Below are positions 35,901 to 47,900 of a DNA stretch of 64,000 nt, piece by piece. Source of the DNA: Agapetus fuscipes (Eukaryota; Arthropoda; Insecta; Trichoptera; Glossosomatidae); the NCBI GenBank assembly GCA_951799405.1, contig CATOGX010000043.1:1-64000 (forward strand), in the 5' to 3' direction. Made by a program: the position numbers and the translations under genes. The notes under the pieces were generated by a model, which was not told where the DNA came from, did not search any database, and was given only the letters and a program-made list of their open reading frames with translations. Every line of letters starts with the position of its first letter. The first letter of the stretch is position 1.

Positions 35901-38900
35901 ACACATGGCCTAATGTTATTCATATTATTTGATTATCTTCAGATAATATAAGAAGATTATTACCTGAACAATTAATATCATGACCCGAACACAAAAGGGC
36001 AAAACAAATGAAACGTCAATTTAAATAAGAATAAGCCAAAATGCAAACACACAAAGGTAAAACATAAGAAAGCAAAATGAAAACCAATACACTGAGATCC
36101 ATAATCAGAGACACTCACCTTCTTACTATCGTTACAAGACGATAACTGTAGGAATGATAAAATAAACTCAAATTAGAAAATCCATTTGCTCGTGAAGAAA
36201 CCAGAGGACGCAGTTGTAAACCAAAACAGCAAACTCTGAGTGAGAAGCCATGTTGTATGGAAACAATGTTCTGCAGTGAATGAACTTGTGGTTTAGTTTT
36301 TTTAAGTGTGTGGATGATTTTTTGATATGGCCACGAGGTATTGTTTAACATTTGTAAGCGTCAAGTTAGCACATAAATTCAAAGCACCTTTGAATCAAAT
36401 GTTCTTCATTTAAATTTTAGTGTAAAGCTTCTTGTTTTCTTTCTTCTTATGACTCTTTAGGGAAGATTGGGGACTATTGTAGCGATTTGCACTTTCCATC
36501 CTGCCGCACAAAAGAGAAGTCTTGTGCTTTTGCCAAATCACTGCCTCAGGGTTGTTAACCAGGATGTTCTCCTTCAACCTGGAGCCTGTCGTCTCTCAAC
36601 TCTTCCCTGTGTGATGAGATACAGGAGACTGAATTTCTCATTTCTCATCATGAGTCCAAAATAAACCAACTTCTGTCTTTTGACAGACATCAGAAGTTTG
36701 GTTCTGGTGCACATACAGGATAAAATCTCTGTGTTTGTGACCAGATTCATCCAGGATATTTCTGCATCCAACTTTAATGATTGTGGGTAAAGTGAAAGCA
36801 ACAACTTAAATGCACATGAATATCCAGTCCTAGATATTCATTATTTTAAATTAATGTGTTAACTTCAAGCTGGAGAATGTTTATAAGCCTGTCCCGCAAC
36901 TTGTGGGACACCGGCCGCGTGATGTTCCTTCTTTATCATGCAAAGCATGTTCCTTGATGTTTTACTTTAGGAGAATCTCTAATAAGTAGAAGAAGAAGTT
37001 GTGTAGATATTGAAATAACATGATAAGGTGTAAAGTGTACACGGCTACATATGTGAGGAGGGAGTTACCTGAGATTGGTGGTTTCGATCGATAACCTCAA
37101 CGAGAAAAGATAAAAGAAATATTGGAAAATTAAAACTCATTCAAAAAATTAAACAGTCACATAAGAAATGCCAACATAGTAGAATAAAATAAAATAATGT
37201 ATAAAGAATATCTTATTTGTTTGGGCCCACCAGGTTCCCCTTGTCACCGTGCACCCTCACACAGTCAGTGACAAGCTGGGAGGAACTCTGATGAGATCTT
37301 CTAACAATTCTAAATTTATAACAACTTTTTTTTTTATTACGGCGATTATATTATTAAGTTCCATGAGTGATTTTGCAAACAATGCCTTTGAATCCTCAGG
37401 TTGCTAAAGAATTAGTATAGCCACCTGAGGATGCAAACGGATTGTTTGCGAAACTGGTCGAGGAACTTAATATACTCGCCGTAACAAAAAATCAACAAAG
37501 TTATTTTCATCTTTATCGATGAATGATTACAAAGTGAATGTCTCTACAATCAATTAAAGTCTAAATTTGTTTGAAATATCTATATGGTGGGCCAAGAACA
37601 TGTTACTCCCAGAATTGTGTTTCACTTTGCACGAGACTTCCAGGTAACAATTGTAATGATAAAACAATTGTAAATGATGTCAAATAACTACAGGAACACA
37701 TAGCATGTAGACTAGCTCAGATAATTTTTTATGTATTTAAGGGTTTTAAAATACGATTTCGTTTCACACTAAAAAAATGTCTAGCTTGTTCCTTGTGAAC
37801 ACTAAATATAAATAACACAGATAAGATATAAAAATATATATAATATCTCAAAATAACAAATGTAAAAATTAGTATCACAGAAAAAGGACGATACAAAGTT
37901 CACACATGTGACGCCATCTTGTCCCCCAGTTGTGATTAAAGGAAGTCCAGGGATGCACAATGTAATAGTTGCGTTTACAACTGAAAGGAAGGAAGCACCT
38001 CCATACTTTATACAACAGATGAGTCGCGTATCTCCACAGCCCACTATCTCCACGCGCACCCAGTTTTGAGAAACTGACCATTTAAATGTCAGCGATGGAG
38101 GAATCGGGAACTAACCATTGTCAAACTTGTTTTTAGTCAAAATATAGCGGAAATAGGAAGAAAAAAGATACACACGCCGTAAGGGCACTTACCCTTGACA
38201 TAAAGATACAAATATAAAAAAATATTTTTTGCAGAAGAAGTGGAGATAGCGGCTTTTGGAAATATTGGACTCAGTTATATAATATGAGATCCTACAAGAA
38301 CCTCTCCTCCAAAAGATTACTACATTCAGTCGCGGTGTAAGCGAGCTCATACAAGGATGCTGATGACTATCTGTAAATCTTAAATTACATGTTGCAATGT
38401 GCAGCTGTGCCAAAACAAAAACATTCTCGCAATGAAACATTGCAGGACACTGCCGGCAGACATGTTAGACAGGAGGCGCCGGTTATATCCACAACAATCA
38501 CACCAAGCACCCTGGACGACAGGTCAACAGCAAAGCAGGAAGACTGGAGGACATTAGGTTGAGCAGAACAACAAGATCAAAACTGAAGCAGGTTATCTGT
38601 GTGAGGAAGACGGAGATGCTCACCCTCCTGTACGGCTTGCACAGCTCCTCGGCCAGCAGGTGGTGGATGCGCGCATCAGTCATGTCCTTCTTGGAGGGAT
38701 TGTACTCTAGCTCCTGCATGTCGATGTTCCAGGTGGAAGTATCCAGCTGGCTGAAGCTGGGGCTGCAACACAACAAGGGACTCTCTACACTCAGCTACAT
38801 ATTGTAGGTTTCACCAGTCACATGATTTATCTATCAGAACATGAGAACTATGTGTACAAATGATTGAAATGGATATATATATATATGTGTGAGTAAGTAC

Positions 38901-41900
38901 ACATTCAGCATTTGTAAGCGCGAACTTACACCTGTTTGTGGGTATGCATTTGATATGAGCTTTGAATGTTAATATACCCTTGCAACTTAGATTATAGATA
39001 GATGCTTAACACCCAGAATACCTTCCGTTGAAGTTGTTGGTATAGTTCCTGAAGATGGCGGACATGGACTCTGTGCCGGAGATGTTCCCGATGGTGGAGG
39101 CATTCCTCTGCATGTACTCGATGGCGTCCCGCATGGCCAGCTTGGAGTACGTTTCCAGGATCTTGGGCTCGGCGCCCTGGTAGTTGCGCAGCAGGAAGGG
39201 CCGGATGAACTTGTTGTCGAAGCGCTTGAACTTGTCGCGGATGTGGTAGTTGCCGTGCTTGCCGATGATGTCCTCGATGCCGGCCATCATGTGGTCCATG
39301 AACTAGAGGGGGCAGAGCAACACACATAGGAGTCACTCTATCATCCTATTTATTTTATTGTCACTTAGATATAAATGGAGTCAATTCATGTCAAAAGAAT
39401 GATTACAAAGTTGTGGCATATTGTGTTATTGTTTGCCCTTTAGAGTCTAGACCTGTGACTAGACCTGTGACTAGACCTGTGACTAGACCTGTGACTAGAC
39501 CTGTGACTAGATCTGTGACTAGACCTGTGACTAGACCTGAGACTAGACCTGAGACTAGACCTGTGACTAGACCTGGGACTAGACCTGTGATTAGACCTGT
39601 GACTAGATCTGAGACTAGATCTGAGACTAGACCTGTGACTACGCTCCCTATCTTCCTCTACGCTCCCCATCTGACCCTACTCTCCCTTTATTCCTTACGC
39701 TTCCTATCTTCTTCTACGCTCCCCATCTTACCCTACTCTCCCTTTATTCCTCTACGCTCCCTATCTTCTTCTACGCTCCCTATTTTCCTCTATGCTCCCT
39801 ATCTTTTTCTACGCTCCCTATCTTACCCTACTCTCCCTTTATTTCTCTACCCTTCCTCTACGCTCGATATCTTCCTCTACGCCCCCTATCTTCCTCTACG
39901 CTCTCTATCTTCCTCTACGTCCCCTATCTTCCTCTACGCTACCTATCTCCCTCTACGCTCTCTATCTTCCTCTATGATCGATATCTTCCTCTACCCTACT
40001 CTCCCTTTATTCCTCTACGCTCCCTATCTTCTTCTACGCTCCCTATTTTCCTCTATGCTCCCTATCTTTTTCTACGCTCCCTATCTTACCCTACTCTCCC
40101 TTTATTTCTCTACCCTTCCTCTACGCTCGATATCTTCCTCTACGCCCCCTATCTTCCTCTACGCTCTCTATCTTCCTCTACGCCCCCTATCTTCCTCTAC
40201 GCTCTCTATCTTCCTCTACGTCCCCTATCTTCCTCTACGCTACCTATCTCCCTCTACGCTCTCTATCTTCCTCTACGATCGATATCTTCCTCTACGCCCC
40301 CAATTATCCTCTACGCTCCCTATCTTCCTCTACGCTCCCTATCTTCCTCTACGCTCCCTATCTTCCTCTACGCTCTCTATCTTCCTCTACGCTCCCTATC
40401 TTCCTCTACGCTCCCCATCTTACCCTACTCTCCCTTTATTCTTCTACGCTCCCTATCTTCCTCTACGCTCCCCACCTAACCCTCCTCTCCCTTTATTCCT
40501 CTACGCTCCCCATCTTACCCTACTCTCCCTTTATTCTTCTACGCTCCCTATCTTCCTCTACGCTCCCCACCTAACCCTACTCTCCCTTTATTCCTCTACG
40601 CCCCATATCTTCCTCTACGCCCCATATCTTCCTCTACGCCCCCTATCTTCCTCTACGCCCCCTATATACCTCTACGCTCCCTATCTCCCTCTACGCTCAC
40701 TATATTCCTCTACGCTCTCCATCTAACCCTACTCTCCCGTTATTCCTCTACCCCCCCGTATCTTCCTCTACACCCCCTATATTTCTCTATACGCCTCCTA
40801 TCTTCCTCTACGCCCCCTATCTTCCTCTACGCTCCCTATATTCCTCCACGCTCCCCATCTAACCCTACTCTCTCTTAATTCCTCTACACCCCCTATCTTC
40901 CTCTACGCTCCCTATTTTCCTATACGCTCCCAACCTTCCTTTACGCTCCCCATCTTACCGTATTCTCTCTCTACGCTCCCAACCTTCCTCTACACCCCAT
41001 ATCTTCCTCTACGCTCCCTATATTACCCTACGCCCCCTATCTTCCTCTTCGCCCTCCATCTTCCTCTAAGCCCCCTATCTTACCCCACGCTCCCTATACT
41101 TAAGATGTATATATTTATCTTCTTTCTGTAATTACTGGCGCGTAAAAAGCGCTCTCTTAAGAGCTCCATTCTCCTTGTGACGTCATCACTCATTAACGAC
41201 CTTAGGGGGAGGTGGAGGGGGAGGGGTCTCGCTTAATCCAAAAGCGTTAATGCGTAGAAAAATTAACGGTCATTACGGTGCCAGCCAGTTAATCTTAGAG
41301 GTAAAAAAATAACTAAAAATTCAATACAATGATGTGAATCCAAAATGAAAAGTCAAATACCTACCTACACTCTTAAGGAATGTAGAATGTTTTCAGTATG
41401 GTTGTTGCTAATTAGTTTTTTTCCTTCGGAGACGCAGGTCTATGTGAGTAGGGTTTTCAGCAGCCTATAAAAATGGTACCAGCCTAGTCCCTAGCAACTC
41501 GCTTGGCACGTCACAATTTTTTACCTAAATATATATTTTGTGGCGACTTCTGAAGTTGAGAAGTAATTACTTTGAAAGCTGATTTTCTTGCACATTCTCA
41601 TGTACTCAGATATATGACAAATCAATGGCCATTATTGGCATTTGATTTAAGACTTTCACTGTCTCCGTTTCTTCTACGTAAAGCAAAACTAGTTGGATAT
41701 ATCAAGAGAGAGAACTCACTATGTGAAAGGGCTTGATCCAAAAAAAAAGAAGAATGATTAATTATTTGAAATGACATTTCATAAAAAGTTTACCTTTCGC
41801 ACTTTACTGTCCCGAGCTGACCTTGCGGTATAAAATAATATAATACGTGTGTGTGGACGTGAACATCGATATCGCGACATTGGAAAAGCAGGGAAAGCAC

Positions 41901-44900
41901 GGGCAGTCAAAGAGTGAAGTTAGAACAGTCAGTGAAAACACGGGGAGTCAAAGAGTGAAGTTAGAACAGTCAGTGAAAACACGGGCAGTCAAAGAGTGAA
42001 GTTAGAACAGTCAGTGAAAACACGGGCAGTCAAAGAGTGAAGTTAGAACAGTCAGTGGAAACACGGGCAGTCAAAGAGTGAAGTTAGAACAGTCAGTGAA
42101 AACACGGGCAGTCAAAGAGTGAAGTTAGAACAGTCAGTGAAAACACGGGCAGTCAAAGAGTGAAGTTAGAACAGTCAGTGAAAACACGGGCAGTCAAAGA
42201 GTGAAGTTAGGACAGTGAAAGGAATGCTCAACTTGTGAAAATATAAATCTGTTTAAAAAAAATACATTCTCATTAAAACGAATTTTCACTGTATTAGTAC
42301 ACAAACTCTAAAAAGTTTACTGATTGGGAGCTCTGTCGTATCTTCCATAAATTTAAATTTACGCAATCGAGGGGAGCAATGTCAATGTTTTATACTCAAG
42401 CTATCGGGCAAACAATGAACAAAATATGCCAGACGTTTTTTACTTCAGTTAGTGAAACATTTATTCGAAAATATGTTCTCTGGAAACACACACACCTGGT
42501 CCCACAGCCTGCCTGCCTTGGTTCATCTCGAGATTTCACCACTAGCAAGTAGGAAACATTTTTAGCTCGAACTGACATTATCTGCAGATGAACCCCAGTG
42601 TTGTGTCCGTGGGAACCAGCGCCGTGGGAGTGTACGTGAAGGGTTTGTAAGCGAGAGCTTCTCATTAATCAAGCTCTTTAGTTAAGTGGTTTATTTGTCT
42701 ACAAGTTTAGCTGAAAGGCGTCTTGAATACTGATTTTTGAAAAAGATTTTCCAGTTACCCATCTGTGACAAACAATTTATTTTTTCGGGGTGTAGTCTAT
42801 CGATTAACAAACTTGTTTTGGAATCCATGGGGAAGCTCAAATATATTCGCCTTACGCTAGCCACTTCAGTTGAAGTGGGGGTTTCAAAGCTCCCGAGGGG
42901 GCTGGTACTCATTTCAAATGAAGGCTGAGTAAACCTTGCGGTATTTTATTTTGGGTTTTCGAAAGAAACCTCGAAACGGGAAATCATTTCTGACACCCTC
43001 GCCTCGGTGGGATTCGAACCCGAGATCTCGGCATGGAATGCAAGCACTGTACCAACTGAGCTATTGACCGTAGAAGGAAATGACAGTAAAATTCATCTTT
43101 CAATCAGACAGCAGCTGTCAAAGCTCGGCAGAGAAGATGCATTATAGAGTCATGGTGGTGATATCTTCGGTGTCGTGCTCCAGCACTATTTCCCAGGAGA
43201 AGTGTCTCTCACACCTACAGAGTAAGAAGTAGGAGCGCGTTACCCTCTCGTGTATCCGCTCGTTCATGGTGGGCTTTCTCTTCTCGGCGCGCTTCACGTT
43301 GAGGATCTTCACCAGCGGCTTGATGGTGATGCCCTGGATGAACACGGTGAAGTAGATGACGGCGATGGTGGTGGTGATGAACATGGGCTGCGAGGGAACC
43401 ACCTTGCGGTCTATCAGCAGCACCAGCGCGAAGGCCACGGCGCCGCGCAGACCTGTGGACAACAGCGAGAAGGTGAGCTACACATGCGGCATGTACAAGC
43501 GCGAACTTATATGTGTTTACTTGTGAAAATGTATATAATGTGAATCGCGAATGTTACATATTTTTGCAACTTAGATTAGATTAGATTTTTATAAGGACTA
43601 ATGAGCTGTTCACTTGCGGCCATCTTGGATTTACAGGTCTTTATACAAATATTACGGATATTCGGTAGGTAAGAATTACTGTGGTGATGAGACTTCCAGC
43701 CCTGGAAGGTAGGTATGAAATAAAATAGTCCCCGCGGACCAACAGGTAGTCACTTACCTATCTACAGCGACGACCAAGCTCGCAGAGGGCTCTTGAGGTG
43801 CGATACACACAAAAACACCCCTCACCAAATAAATCATCCTAATATTATTATTATTAACAAGTGCACAGCATCGCTGTTGGATGTTTGTTTTGATGGCATG
43901 TACAGTGTACAGAGCACATCCCGGCTCACTCAGCGCCGCCTAGTGGGCGCCGCGCTACGCCGTGTAGACTGTAGAGCCCAGACAGGGCGGCGCTTGGAGA
44001 GGCGTAGAGACTTATTATTGATGGCTACGCCTCTACGACAACTGACAAGGCACGCCTACGACCTACGCAACAATGTTCCTAGGGTTTGGTAGTGTTCACT
44101 CAACACAGTTGTTTTACAAAACATAATTAATTACGTAATAATAATCGAGATAGATAGGTGATCATATTTAAAAAAATAAACGAATTTTTCGTGTTCTGCA
44201 AGGAATCAAACCCACTACCTTTCCAAAACAAGACTGTAACTACTAGACTTTAACCGGTAAAGTTATATATCGCTACCTTAAAGGTAAAACTGAATAAGTG
44301 ACATATTAAGCTAACATGGACTTCTCAAATAAATATCCCTTTTTGAAAACACTAAAAAAACGTGTGAAAATCCTGTAATTCAGAAGTTTTAATGAGCACT
44401 TACTGATAATTAGTTCCCTTACTATGAGAAGTTACTCGCAATAAAATGTTTTATCCACCATTTCTCCAATCAGTGAATCAGCACTTATTCAGTTTTACCC
44501 TTAAGGTGGCGATATGCTAGTCCTGATCCAAGGACTTGTTAAGGTTTAAGTAATTTTTGCTATCTCGCTTTTAATGTCTAACAACATATTTTAAATATGT
44601 TCATTTTCAAACTTTCTTATCTCTTCTCAATAACTTGTATTTCCCGTCTTTCTTTTTGGCTTTATTTCCCACTGATCGTATGTTATTATATATTTCGTAA
44701 GCGAATTGTTTTCTGATTATAAACATCAACAAATAGAATAAATAAGCAACAGCAGCGACATCTTCCCGGCTTTTCACTGCGACACGAAATGCAATCAACT
44801 CTGATTAAAGCGCTAACGAGAATAGGAAAACCAATCAGCTGATCCCACTGCAGGCGCGAGCACTGGCTAGAGGCTAATTCTGTGCATCGTTTTACTCATT

Positions 44901-47900
44901 TCAATATCTTTTTCCTTTGACTAAGTTACAAAGATAAATTAACATTTAAAATTCATATTAAATGCATACCCACAAACAGACTTGTGTAAATTCGCGCTTA
45001 TGAATATTACGTGTGTTCTTACAAATTAAAATCTAAAAATCAAATGAGCACACACCCTACGACTTTTGCCGAGACATGACGAACTTCTCCACCTTGTTGA
45101 GCTTAGTTGTATACTGTAGGACTCACCTCCGTAAGACATGACGAACTTCTCCACCTTGTTGAGCTTAGTTGTATACTGTAGGACTTACCTCCGTAAGACA
45201 TGACGAACTTCTCCACCTTGTTGAGCTTAGTTGTATACTGTAGGACTCACCTCCGTAAGACATGACGAACTTCTCCACCTTGTTGAGCTTAGTTGTATAC
45301 TGTAGGACTCACCTCCGTAAGACATGACGAACTTCTCCACCTTGTTCAGCTTAGTTGTATACTGTAGGACTCACCTCCGTAAGACATGAAGAACTTCTCC
45401 ACCTTGTTGAGCATAGTTGTATACTGTAGGACTCACCTCCGTAAGACATGACGAACTTCTCCACCTTGTTGAGCTTAGTTGTATACTGTAGGACTCACCT
45501 CCGTAAGACATGACGAACTTCTCCACCTTGTTGAGCTAAGTTGTATACTGTAGGACTCACCTCCGTAAGACATGACGAACTTCTCCACCTTGTTGAGCTT
45601 AGTTGTATACTGTAGGACTCACCTCCGTAAGACATGACGAACTTCTCCACCTTGTTCAGCTTAGTTGTATACTGTAGGACTCACCTCCGTAAGACATGAC
45701 GAACTTCTCCACCTTGTTCAGCTTAGTTGTATACTGTAGGACTCACCTCCGTAAGACATGACGAACTTCTCCACCTTGTTGAGCTTAGTTGTATACTGTA
45801 GGACTCACCTCCGTAAGACATGACGAACTTCTCCACCTTGTTGAGCTAAGTTGTATACTGTAGGACTCACCTCCGTAAGACATGACGAACTTCTCCACCT
45901 TGTTGAGCTTAGTTGTATACTGTAGGACTCACCTCCGTAAGACATGACGAACTTCTCCACCTTGTTGAGCTTAGTTGTATACTGTAGGACTCACCTCCGT
46001 AAGACATGACGAACTTCTCCACCTTGTTGAGCTTAGTTGTATACTGTAGGACTCACCTCCGTAAGACATGACGAACTTCTCCACCTTGTTCAGCTTAGTT
46101 GTATACTGTAGGACTCACCTCCGTAAGACATGAAGAACTTCTCCACCTTGTTGAGCATAGTTGTATACTGTAGGACTCACCTCCGTAAGACATGACGAAC
46201 TTCTCCACCTTGTTGAGCTAAGTTGTATACTGTAGGACTCACCTCCGTAAGACATGACGAACTTCTCCACCTTGTTGAGCTTAGTTGTATACTGTAGGAC
46301 TCACCTCCGTAAGACATGACGAACTTCTCCACCTTGTTGAGCTTAGTTGTATACTGTAGGACTCACCTCCGTAAGACATGACGAACTTCTCCACCTTGTT
46401 GAGCTAAGTTGTATACTGTAGGACTCACCTCCGTAAGACATGACGAACTTCTCCACCTTGTTGAGCTTAGTTGTATACTGTAGGACTCACCTCCGTAAGA
46501 CATGACGAACTTCTCCACCTTGTTGAGCTTAGTTGTATACTGTAGGACTCACCTCCGTAAGACATGACGAACTTCTCCACCTTGTTGAGCTTGTGCAGCC
46601 GGAACTTGTTAGCGAGGGCCGTAAGGATGATAACGCCTGTCAAAAATAAACCAACTCTAAAGTTACAAAGTCAAAATTATTAAAATATGAAAAGTATGGT
46701 CGAGCTGTATGGTTAGTGTGCAGCAGTCGCTGGTATGGTTAAGCGAACAAGGTGGCACTCGAATTAGCGTTATTGAAACTAGCGCAAGTTCGAGTCCCGT
46801 CGTGTCCTATCGACAATAGCTTTGACCCTGGTTCAGCAGATGGCATCGGGCAAATATCATTTAACAATTAATTAACATATAAAATAATGAATTATATATT
46901 GATGTGAAAACCTGCTAGATTGGCCAAAAACCGGTTGGTGAATTGCATCCCTTTTCACAATCATTCAAGACACAGTAATGAAGACAACGCTCACCGCATA
47001 TCCTGTAGACGGAGCAGAAGAGGATGGTCAGCACCACGAACCACGTGTTCCACACGTGGTCGTTCTGCACGGTGGCCACTCCCAGGAACATGAAGATGAT
47101 GGTCTCCGAGGAGCTGGACAGCATCTTCATGGCGTACTTTACGGTGGTGTGCGACTTGTGCGAGATGTTGGCCTCCACGTAGTTCTTCATGGTGATGCCG
47201 CAGAACGTGATCCTGCGGACAACACAACAACAACATTACTGGACAGCAACCAACACGTAGTTCTTCAAGGTGATCCTGGGGACAACATTACTGGACAGCA
47301 GCTAACACGTAGTTCTTCATGGTGATGCCGCAGAACGTCATCCTGGGGACAACACAACAACAACATTACTGGACAGCAACTAACACGTAGTTCTTCAAGG
47401 TGATCCTGGGGACAACATTACTGGACAGCAGCTAACACGTAGTTCTTCATGGTGATGCCGCAGAACGTGATTCTGGGGACAACACAACAACAACATTACT
47501 GGACAGCAACTAACACGTAGTTCTTCAAGGTGATCCTGGGGACAACATTACTGGACAGCAGCTAACACGTAGTTCTTCATGGTGATGCCGCAGAACGTCA
47601 TCCTGGGGACAACACAACAACAACATTACTGGACAGCAACTAACACGTAGTTCTTCAAGGTGATCCTGGGGACAACATTACTGGACAGCAGCTAACACGT
47701 AGTTCTTCATGGTGATGCCGCAGAACGTGATCCTGTGGACAACACAACAACAACATTACTGGACAGCAGCTAACACGTAGTTCTTCATGGTGATGCCGCA
47801 GAACGTGATTCTGGGGACAACACAACAACAACATTACTGGACAGCAACTAACACGTAGTTCTTCAAGGTGATCCTGGGGACAACATTACTGGACAGCAGC

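Noticed and set aside
39303..39460. 12-bp array as another exon-edge repeat
   Set aside because: I compared its unit with exon 5's start and acceptor; there is no meaningful similarity.
39413..40726. A 437-codon plus-strand open frame
   Set aside because: It lies entirely over two tandem arrays; the peptide is a repeat of [13 protein letters not shown] strings with no domain, no splice context and a unit that avoids stops by composition.
43901..44092. Arg-rich plus-strand open frame ending NNVPRVW
   Set aside because: Short, without domain or flanking support; probably a mobile-element remnant.
45066..46552. CRISPR-like array
   Set aside because: Units are contiguous with no unique spacers, contain coding sequence of the host gene, and the genome is eukaryotic.
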